Source: Psoroptes ovis
Lineage: Eukaryota > Arthropoda > Arachnida > Sarcoptiformes > Psoroptidae
Length of the DNA: 64,000 bases
Assembly: GCA_002943765.1 (NCBI GenBank)
Contig: PQWQ01000024.1
Span: forward strand, 436,501-500,500
Direction of reading: 5' to 3'
Part shown: positions 56,354-64,000 of the stretch, one piece after another
Layout: the number at the start of each line of letters is the position of its first letter
Numbering within the stretch: position 1 is the stretch's first letter
The notes under the pieces: generated by a model
Told to the model about the DNA's origin: nothing
The model's input: the letters and a program-made list of their open reading frames with translations, nothing else
Databases searched by the model: none
Program-made: the position numbers and the translations under genes

Positions 56354-57994
56354 ATGATACATAATCATGAAAAAATCTTAATAAAATTAATCGAAGATTA
56401 TCATTCATTAATCACAGGGAAAGTGGCAAAAATCCTTCTGTATTGTGGTACATGTACAATGAAACGAGCATTATCATATTCAACGCTTAAACGTCGTCAT
56501 TTTGAAAAAGGTTTAAACATTTTGATTAATTGTAATTATGTAACCATTATTGGCACCGGTAAACATCGGTTATTCGAGATTAATGTTGAAAGCATTCAAA
56601 ATTTATTATTTTATCCATATTATTTGAATATTATTCGGAAAAATTATGGCAATGAATGTGTATCATTGTTGAAAACTTTGTTTTTATGGGGAAAATTATC
56701 GATAAATAATTTGATTGAACGTACACTGTTTCATATTATGCATACAAATTCGTTGGAATTTATTGATGATCAAATAAAACAATTCATCGTGGTATTATAT
56801 GAAAAACTAAAAGAATTAATATCAAGAAATATTATTGAATTTGCTTATCCGAATAATAATAATGATTTCAATGAAATTGATCAAAAATTTGATCATGAAC
56901 ACGTGTTTAAAACATTAAAAAAGAATTTTGACCAATCAAACAACAATAATGACGGCGGTACATGCAATAATAACCAGCAGCAACAACAACCCCAACTATT
57001 CGACATGACCTCATTGATTTATAACAAGAATAAAAGTGAAATATTAAAATTCAACATTGATTCATTGAATTTCTTGTATTTCATCGATCTATTCCCATTA
57101 TTACTCGGGGATAAGCTGGATAACAATGATATATGTCCAATATTTTCAATGTTACTCGAACTATGTTTTCAACAACAACAACATAAACAGCTACAATCGA
57201 TGGTAAAAATTGAAATGGAAATGATATTCGAACATTATCGGCAACGATTCGATACAAACTGTACGTTGGAACGTATGAAACAAAAATTATCATTCATCTC
57301 GCATTATTTTGCACCACAATTTCTGCAAATAAACAAATATGATTGTTGGCTAAATTTCGGGTCGTTTCTTGATTATTTAATCAAATTCATTGTTAAAGAA
57401 TATTTACGTAAGAATTTTGGTGAAAATTCCATTAAAATATTCGGTGCATTACAAGAAGAAATTTGTTTATTTGAAAATAATCTACTCACCTTATTAAAAA
57501 TTGATACCAAAGAGCTACATCGTAATCTCTATGTTATGGATCAAAATCGTATGATTAATATTAATTTTTATTCGGAAACTAATCAATCTTCGACCAGTGG
57601 TGGTCGTAATGTTAAAAAAGCATTCTCGGTCAATCTTGGTGATGTTGTTGATTGTATTATGAAACGGATACAATACGCTATTTATGCTATTAATCATCGG
57701 AAAAAAATCGAGCTAAATGATAATAAAGAACTGATATCGAGGAAAAATTATATTGAAAATTATAAGAAATTAATTCAAGAACAATTAATGAATGATCAAG
57801 ATGAACAACAGCGATTGATAATGACTGCACATAATTTTATGTCCGATAATGACCACAAACGTTCCGAAGCATTACTTTTATACGACAAAAAGGTGGATAA
57901 AATTGAATATCATTTGATTAATTATATATTCATAATGAATTTATGGCAAAATTTATGCCGCCAACAACAACAATCTGAAGAATGTGAAATTTAA
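56354..57994 (+). CDS. POLR3C: RNA polymerase III subunit RPC3 (POLR3C)
   Basis: Subunit of the RPC3/6/7 trimer that melts the promoter in Pol III initiation. Single exon of 546 residues (human 534). The N-terminal winged-helix unit matches the RPC82 start: LIKLIEDYHSLITGKVAKIL, TLKRRHFEKGLNILINCNYV, then NLLFYPYYLNIIRKNYG. A second helix-rich unit follows (LLKTLFLWGKLSINNLIERT). The middle holds an Asn/Gln insert and later GALQEEICLFENNLLTLLKI. The C-terminus is helical (LINYIFIMNLW). Recognition rests on the N-terminal half and length; the C-terminal half is diverged. The start is only 156 bp after the spermine synthase stop. Confidence 0.8.
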   Translation: MIHNHEKILIKLIEDYHSLITGKVAKILLYCGTCTMKRALSYSTLKRRHFEKGLNILINCNYVTIIGTGKHRLFEINVESIQNLLFYPYYLNIIRKNYGNECVSLLKTLFLWGKLSINNLIERTLFHIMHTNSLEFIDDQIKQFIVVLYEKLKELISRNIIEFAYPNNNNDFNEIDQKFDHEHVFKTLKKNFDQSNNNNDGGTCNNNQQQQQPQLFDMTSLIYNKNKSEILKFNIDSLNFLYFIDLFPLLLGDKLDNNDICPIFSMLLELCFQQQQHKQLQSMVKIEMEMIFEHYRQRFDTNCTLERMKQKLSFISHYFAPQFLQINKYDCWLNFGSFLDYLIKFIVKEYLRKNFGENSIKIFGALQEEICLFENNLLTLLKIDTKELHRNLYVMDQNRMININFYSETNQSSTSGGRNVKKAFSVNLGDVVDCIMKRIQYAIYAINHRKKIELNDNKELISRKNYIENYKKLIQEQLMNDQDEQQRLIMTAHNFMSDNDHKRSEALLLYDKKVDKIEYHLINYIFIMNLWQNLCRQQQQSEECEI

Positions 57995-58164
57995 ATTTTG
58001 GAGAATTTCAACGGCCCATTTGTGTGTAAATAGAAATTTTCGAATTTTGTCAGCTGATTTCTGTTTTATTAATCGGAATTTTGAATAAATTTTTTCCATA
58101 TTTTTGAATTTAATTAATTGGTATTAAAATTTGAAATCAAACCGAAATTCCTCCGCAATTAATC

Positions 58165-58575
58165 ATGATGGAAGCACATCAACCTTCATCATCAATCGTG
58201 ATAACTGAGCTGCAACAATCAACGGACAATCATGAACAATCATCGGTGAATATTGTATTGAAACAATCGGAAAAAAATGAAAGGTAAATTGGTCTAAATT
58301 TTGATTAATTTTAATCTATTTAAATTTAAAATATTTTCCAATACTTCCTTAGTGATAAAAAAGTAAAATTCGATCAAAATACTATCGATAATGAGCAATT
58401 GAATCGTAAAAAATCAAAATGTTGTTGTATATATCAAAAACCGAAAAAATTTGATGATCCACCGTCATCATCATCATCGGATGATGATGATTTGGACAAT
58501 TGTTGTACTAATCATTGTCATGCACCAGCAAATTATCATAAACAAGTATTTATTCATAAAAAAAATAAAGAATAA
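58165..58575 (+). CDS. PPP1R11: PP1 inhibitor-3 / PPP1R11
   Basis: Small heat-stable regulator of protein phosphatase 1, also reported to act as an E3 ligase through its Cys-rich motif. Exons 58165-58283 and 58353-58575 join in frame to 113 residues. The PP1-docking RVxF-type motif is KKVKF, followed by the family block QNTIDNEQLNRKKSKCCCIY, then QKPKKFDDPP and an acidic SSSSSDDDD run. NCCTNHCH matches the C-terminal Cys/His cluster. The N-terminal exon contains IVLKQSEKNE, also family-like. An AATAAA sits inside the last codons (58564-58569), so a polyadenylation signal may overlap the stop. It was missed as a single frame because it is short and split. Confidence 0.9.
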
Positions 58576-59065
58576 GACCTTGAAACCTTTGGTATCCTTT
58601 GAAACATCATCGAATCAAATCTAAATCCGGTTGCATTTGATTAGAAATTGTTCAAGATTCATTGAAATTCATTCGTTAAATCATGTTACCATGGTCAGAG
58701 GTGTTAACCTGCATCACCATTCATTCATTAATTGTGATGATTAATCGTTCAGATATTTGACAATCACAAGATTTTCAAGATTTTCTCTGTGTATATAAGT
58801 TCAAGATTTGCGAATAACGTTGTTTATTAGCGCATTGTTTCATTTCAATTCATTTCATGTAAACAATGTGTTTATTTTGAAAATTTTAAAATTTTGAAAA
58901 TTTCTAATTTTTGACAAGTACCAAAGATTTATTCTGAATTTCAATTCAATTATCGAATAAATTTAATTTTATTTAAGAATTATTTCAAATATTTGATTTT
59001 ATTTAATGTGTTTTGGGTTGCATTTGTTGTAATTGCCTTTGTAATCACATAAACAAATATAAATA
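58576..59065 (+). other. Intergenic (PPP1R11 / TOE1)
   Basis: 490 bp of AT-rich DNA between two genes on the same strand: 3' UTR of PPP1R11, then the promoter and 5' UTR of TOE1. No repeats or other genes were seen. Confidence 0.4.
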
Positions 59066-61082
59066 ATGGCCAAAATGAATGTACCATGTATTATGATTGA
59101 TAATGATAATTTTCAACGATGGTGGCCAACGATTATTGATTGTTTGATTAATAGTCATTGTTTGGCAATCGATTTGGTAAGTTTAAATCAAATTATTTTT
59201 GATATTTTTGTCTAATTTTCATTTAATTCAATAGGAATTATCTGGCCTCGGAACCAAAGACATTTATTCATCGTAAATATTTGTATATTTATTAATTTCA
59301 AGACGTTTTAATTGATTTCTGTTCCAAATATATTTAGCCAAATAGATGAACGATTCAAAGCGATACGTAAAGCAGCAATGACTCGATCAATACTATCACT
59401 GGGTATAGCTTGTTTTCACATTGATCAAACCAAAGGTTTTTTCAAAAATCTTAAACAAAAACAGCGGAATAAACATCGGCAAAAGATTGAATTGGAACAT
59501 GATTTGATTATGCAACAAATAGCCGATTGTTTGGATCCGAATGATGAACTGTCGAATGATTCGAATGCCAACAACGATGGTGATGATGATACAGCTGATA
59601 ATGAAGATGTCAATGACGATGATAATTACCATATCAAGGCTAGTGTTTTCCATTTTCTTACCCTCAATCAACAAGAATTCATCATGGAAACACGTTCAAT
59701 GAAATTCTTGGTTAAACAAGGATTCGATTTTAATGAATTATCATTGAAAGGTATACCGTATACACCTGGTGATGATCTGGTCATTGGCGTCGATGATCAG
59801 CAGTCCAAAATAACACATGAATCAATAATCCATACTGAATATCCATCCATACGTAAATTATTTGAATTCATACTATCATTACGATTACCATTGTTGCTAC
59901 ATAATGGTATTATTGATATATCATTTTTATATCATAATTTCTATGCTGAATTACCGTCGAAATTGGATACATTCATTGCCGATCTGTATGAAATGTTTCC
60001 AAATGGTATTTATGATACAAAGTTGATATCGAACACGTATTTATCCTGTTCATATTTGGAATATTCATTTCAATATGTTCAACGAATGAATTATTTTCGT
60101 CAATTGAAACAGTTATCGTATTTAGTATTGGATTTTGATCATTTCTGTGATGATGATCATCGAAATGATATCCGAAAATATGACCTGAGTGCCAATATTC
60201 TACAACCAAACACTGACAGCAGCAAAATTTGTGATGCATATTCGGTAAGTTTTTTTAGGTTGTCCGATAAGTTCTTGCCGATTTTCTGATCATTTTCTAT
60301 ATGATATAACTGACAGAAACTTTTCGGACAACCTTATATTTGTATGTGTCTTTCGTATTAGGTTGTCCGAAAAGTTTTATATCGTATCGAAATCATTAGA
60401 AAATCGGCAAAAACTTATCGGACAGTCTAATATTTATTTCAATTCCAATTTAATTCGATCACAGAGATATGGCTGGTGTGAACAATCGGATCAATGTAAA
60501 CAATCGCACAACATTGATCTTATATTGGATGATGAATTATTATTATCAACGAAAGGTAATCGAAATTCGAAGCGATCATTGTTGAGATTGTTGGAAAGGC
60601 AGAAACAAAAAGAATTAAAGACTAACACCGAAGATAATATCACCAATGATGATGTATTAGGCCAAAACGAGCCAAAATCAATGATGATCCAAGAACAACA
60701 ACAACAACAACCGCAAACACCACCACCACCGGTGGCGGCGCTGGTGTTACATCAAAAATTTGGCTTACATCATGCCGGTAATGATGCATTTATGACTGGT
60801 TATTATTTTCTTTACAATTTATTCATCAATAATAAACCCAATGCTAATCATCATCAATCGTTCAGTGGGGGTGGTAACCCTCAAAGCAATTGTGAATCAA
60901 CATTACTGGCCAAATATTATCATCAAGAGCTGAAACGTTTTCGTAATAAAATATTTCTCTCGTCAAAACCACAACCATTAATCATAATGAAGTCATCGTA
61001 TGCGAAATGTTCACCCAAACATTGTAAAAAATATGAATCGATTAAATGTAAATACATTAAACCTTTGACCTTTGAAAAATGA
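59066..61082 (+). CDS. TOE1: TOE1-type DEDD deadenylase
   Basis: Cajal-body 3' exonuclease that trims snRNA tails. Exons 59066-59176, 59235-59272, 59338-60244 and 60465-61082 join in frame to 557 residues. The DEDD active-site start AIDLELSGLG is cut by intron 1 exactly between IDL and ELS. QIDERFKAIRKAAMTRSILS and LGIACF follow, then LVKQGFDFNELSLKGIPYTP, LLLHNGIIDISFLYHNFYAE and EMFPNGIYDTKL. A CCCH finger C-x8-C-x5-C-x3-H (ICDAYSRYGWCEQSDQCKQSH) is cut by intron 3, which carries two fold-back elements. The C-terminal motif HHAGNDAFMTGYYFLYNLF completes the family order. The acidic insert after 59541 is lineage-specific. Confidence 0.93.
60255..60336 (+). mobile_element. Fold-back element, copy 20 (type B)
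   Basis: TTAGGTTGTCCGATAAGTTC left, AACTTTTCGGACAACCTTA right; interior CTATATGATATAACTGAC. In TOE1 intron 3, 22 bp before copy 21. Confidence 0.85.
60358..60430 (-). mobile_element. Fold-back element, copy 21 (type B, inverted)
   Basis: TTAGGTTGTCCGAAAAGTTT left, AACTTATCGGACAGTCTAA right; GAAAATCGGCAAAAAC shows reverse orientation relative to copy 20 next to it. Confidence 0.85.
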
Positions 61083-61088
61083 ATACAT

Positions 61089-61094
61089 TTTATT
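61089..61094 (-). terminator. Polyadenylation signal of PSMC2
   Basis: AATAAA on the minus strand, 15 nt past the PSMC2 stop. Cleavage 10-30 nt further on would end the transcript inside the last TOE1 codons (TOE1 stop at 61080-61082). Confidence 0.6.
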
Positions 61095-61109
61095 CATTCA
61101 ATTCCATGT

Positions 61110-62493
61110 TCAATTATATGTCATATATCGAGGTGTAGAGCTGAATTTTGCATATGATTTAATCACTTTGTTAATTGCTTCGAGGAAATCTTTTTCGGTG
61201 GCCACCTTACGTCGAGCACGTATGGCAAACATACCGGCTTCGGTGCAAACACTACGAATTTCGGCACCGGTACTGTTTGGACATAAACGTGCCAACAGTT
61301 CGAAACGTATATCACGTTCAACACTCATCGAACGGGCATGTATTTTGAATATATGTGTTCGGCCTTCTAAATCGGGCAATCCGAATTCAACTTTACGATC
61401 TAAACGTCCTGGACGCATCAGTGCCGGATCAAGGATATCGGGACGATTGGTTGCCATCAACACTTTGATATTACCACGTGGATCGAAACCATCCAATTGA
61501 TTGATCAATTCTAACATGGTACGTTGGACTTCATTATCACCACCGGCACCATCATCGAAACGTGCACCACCGATAGCATCGATTTCATCGAAAAATATTA
61601 AACACGCCTTCTTATTACGAGCCATTTCGAATAGTTCACGTACCATACGTGCACCTTCACCAACATATTTCTGTACCAATTCAGAACCGATTACACGAAT
61701 AAAACAAGCATCCGTACGATTGGCAACGGCACGTGCACACAATGTTTTACCGGTACCAGGTGGCCCAAACAACAGTACACCTTTCGGTGGTTCAATACCT
61801 AAATTAACAAAACGTTCAGGTTGTAACAGCGGTGTTTCGACGACTTCACGTAATTTTTCAATTTGTTCTTTACAACCACCAACATCGGTGTAAGTTACAT
61901 CAGGTTTCTCTTCAACTTGCATCATCGTAACGGTTGGATCAATTTTCGGTGGCAGCGGTACATGTATCTGGTATTTATTACGGTCAACACCGACACGCAT
62001 ACCTTCTTCAATATCAGTCGGTGCAACTGAATCAGCTAAATCGACAACAAATTTTGCAAATTGTTTTACATTGATTATGTATTTTGGTTCTTCATTTTCT
62101 TGTTTAATAATCTTCGTACAACGTGCAACCTGTAGTGGTTGTTCATTTTGTAATGTTTGCTTATCGGCAGCCAAATCCCAAAGTGCTGGCGGTGCTAATC
62201 CAGTATCCGACTCTTTAATGCCGGTCAATTCATTTACACGTTTCAATGTTGCTTGGATATCTTCTTCAACTTTTTTTATAGCACGGCTATAGTGGCCAGC
62301 ACCGTATGATTTCAACAGAGCGATATCACCTTCGTCCAGAGCTGTGAAATTGTATTAAATTGATGGAAAAAAACCGAAAAATTAATCAAAATTGACCAAC
62401 AAAATACAGATCAAACTTACTTTTAATCTCTTTCTTGTCTTCATCTTTGTCATCTTTACGTATTTTACGCATATCTTTGCCAAGATAATCCAT
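61110..62493 (-). CDS. PSMC2: 26S proteasome ATPase Rpt1 (PSMC2)
   Basis: AAA+ ATPase subunit of the 19S regulatory particle that unfolds substrates. Exons 62421-62493 and 61110-62341 join in frame to 434 residues (human 433). Starts MDYLGKDMRKIRKDDKDEDK. Landmarks: the OB-fold region with IEEGMRVGVDRNKYQIHVPL, Walker A GPPGTGKT, Walker B LIFFDEIDAIGGARFDDGAG, and sensor/Arg-finger ATNRPDILDPALMRPGRLDR. TGAEIRSVCTEAGMFAIRAR and the tail SSTPRYMTYN complete the match. It is the most conserved protein of the window, with essentially all family motifs intact. Convergent with TOE1; the stop codons are only 27 bp apart. Confidence 0.98.
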
Positions 62494-63273
62494 GTTTAAT
62501 TAATTTTATTCGATTTGATTGTTGGTTGAATTGAATGTCTTCGAGAACAAATTTGAAATGATTTCGTGAATCGAAAGTTTTGATTTCAAAAATTTTAAAT
62601 GATTAAAAAATGTCAACAAAGAATGAATTGGCAAAAAAAAAATGAAAACAAAAAATAAACGTTCATAAACAACGTAATACGCAAATTTTACGCAAGAAAC
62701 ACATACAAAATTGTGACTGTGCCTCCTGCACATTGAAATTCAATCCAAAACGTAAAAAATTTCAGCATTGTAGCCAAAACTAGTGACAAAACGTAAAAGA
62801 AGAGCGCGAAAATTCAAAAATTAAAATTTTTCAAAATTTTAAATTTTTCAAAAATTTTCAAACTTCAAACTTCAAATTTGAAATTGAATCATCATCAAAT
62901 ACTTCAAAGTCTTCAAAGATTCATTTGACTCATGAATAAATTAATTAATTCATTAATTCATTTATTTATTCAATAAAATAATCATAAAATGAACGTAACT
63001 CAATATTAAATAATTCAAATAAAACAAAATAATTTTATCTTCATTTTTTGTTGTTGGTTTGTTTGTTTAAAATAAAATTTAAATAAATCTTTTTTCAGAA
63101 ATAAAAATGAGTTTGTTTGTTTGTTTACAATTTTTAGAATTTTCAAAATAAAACAAAAAAAACAAATATTATATTTCATCATTTCAACATTATTATTATC
63201 ATTATTAATCATCAAAGCAGAATTATCGTTTCAAATTTACAAAATATAAATATTTAAATTGAAATTAAATATT

Positions 63274-63357
63274 ATAGGTTGTCCGGAAAATTTTTGCCGA
63301 TTATATATTCGTAGAAAATTCATTCGAAAACTGGCAAAAACTTATCGGACAACCTAA
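63274..63357 (-). mobile_element. Fold-back element, copy 22 (type B, inverted)
   Basis: TAGGTTGTCCGGAAAATTTTT left, AACTTATCGGACAACCTAA right; interior ATTCGTAGAAAATTCATTCG. Confidence 0.85.
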
Positions 63358-63525
63358 TAAAATGAAAACATTAAAATAAATAAATAAATATTTTTTTCGA
63401 AGAATAAAATAAGGATATTATCATTAATAATAATTAGAATATTAAGCTCTCACATAAATAATAACATTTGTTTTTAAAATTCATAATAATTGAAATTTAA
63501 ATGACGAAATAATTTTTAATTATTT

Positions 63526-63607
63526 TTGGTTGTCCGAAAAGTTCATTCGGCTTAATCCAGCATAGAGTTGCCAAATGAAAACTGGCCAAAACTTTTCGGA
63601 CAGCCTA
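63526..63607 (-). mobile_element. Fold-back element, copy 23 (type A, inverted)
   Basis: TTGGTTGTCCGAAAAGTTC left, AACTTTTCGGACAGCCTAA right; interior CATTCGGCTTAATCCAGC and AGAGTTGCC. Confidence 0.85.
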
Positions 63608-63648
63608 ATATTTTGTTGTCTTTGATTTGAGTTGATTTCGCTCATTGT

Positions 63649-64000
63649 TTACAGCTTTATCTCTTGTAGATATTTCGATGGACACGGGACGATTTTATCG
63701 TTGATCCCCGTACGTACCATGATGATGCCGTTCATTTCTTCCGATACCTGTATGACAATCTGTTTTTTCATGGGGGTGAGACCGAAGGTAAGATGTTAGT
63801 TCAAAGATTTCCACCTGATCAATCAATTGATTTACCTGTTCCCGTAGCAATTTAATAGCAAATCCACCATCAGTCAATTGAACAGTATGAATGATTTGTA
63901 ATGGACGTTCACCTGGGAACAGCTTGGTAACGTAATTCGAAGGAAAGAATCCGACCTTGCCCATACATTTACCTTGCCACCAATCAGGATCGGTTGTATC
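63649..64000 (-). CDS. stac: STAC-like SH3 protein, C-terminal exons
   Basis: Last two visible exons of a minus-strand gene that continues beyond the window. Exon 63836-64000 gives the second half of an SH3 domain: PDWWQGKCMGKVGFFPSNYV, then TKLFPGERPLQIIHTVQLTD. After a 76-nt intron, exon 63649-63759 reads IVIQVSEEMNGIMVRTG, then PCPSKYLQEIKL and stop, which looks like the second, SH3-like unit of SH3 and cysteine-rich (STAC) proteins. STAC proteins couple to voltage-gated calcium channels. The SH3 call is firm; the STAC assignment rests on the C-terminal unit as I recall the fly protein. The C1 domain would lie outside the window. Confidence 0.6.

Larger units (their letters stand above)
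62494..63648. other. PSMC2 promoter and intergenic DNA
   Basis: AT-rich DNA with A/T homopolymers and two fold-back elements (copies 22 and 23). The left end must include the PSMC2 promoter; the right end is 3' UTR of the STAC-like gene. No gene was seen. Confidence 0.45.

Overview
The window is nuclear DNA from a small, AT-rich eukaryotic genome. Its genes carry tiny introns (mostly 55-90 nt with GTAAGT/GTATGT donors) and very asparagine-, histidine- and acid-rich low-complexity protein segments. The gene content (castor, synaptobrevin, TDP-43, ClC-2, brummer lipase, Tret1-like transporter, stac) fits an arthropod. The combination suggests an acariform (astigmatid, dust-mite-like) mite, but that is an inference from style and gene content. 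I saw no rRNA, tRNA, CRISPR, prokaryotic or viral gene.

Layout. 0.6-7.2 kb (+): the 3' two thirds of a castor/CASZ1 zinc-finger gene. 7.7-8.6 kb (+): an unrecognised basic protein with a triplicated DYEHI motif. 9.6-10.1 kb (-): neuronal synaptobrevin, whose start codon appears to be split by an intron. 12.4-13.7 kb (-) TDP-43 and 14.1-15.2 kb (+) Nup43 are head to head. 15.2-18.3 kb (-): two tandem F-box/LRR genes, the first broken by one TAG. 18.6-19.4 kb (+): a TPR membrane protein. 20.0-25.0 kb (-): a ClC-2-type chloride channel with nine exons. 25-29.5 kb: gene-poor. 29.6-33.7 kb (-): brummer/ATGL-type lipase. 36.0-37.6 kb (-): sugar transporter. 38.3-41.5 kb (+): TMTC2. 42.0-43.4 kb (-): mitochondrial pyrimidine-nucleotide carrier. 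44.3-46.7 kb (+): DEPDC1. 46.7-50.8 kb: repeat island. 50.8-51.6 kb (+): a Ly6-type secreted or GPI-anchored protein. 52.3-53.0 kb (-): unknown protein. 53.1-62.5 kb: a compact housekeeping block (CWC27, spermine synthase, POLR3C, PPP1R11, TOE1, PSMC2). 63.6-64 kb (-): the C-terminus of a STAC-like SH3 protein.

The most striking feature outside the genes is a swarm of about 80-90 bp fold-back elements, 23 copies by eye, with mariner-like ends (GGTTGTCCGAAAAGTT) in introns and intergenic DNA. There are also three copies of a second palindromic TA-flanked family, one of which supplies the last codons and stop of the Ly6 gene, and one TTAA-flanked piggyBac-like element. No transposase is encoded in the window, so all are non-autonomous. 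The window is not an operon-like system; the genes are functionally independent apart from shared bidirectional promoters and one overlapping convergent 3' end. All exon structures were derived by hand from splice signals, reading-frame continuity and recalled family similarity.
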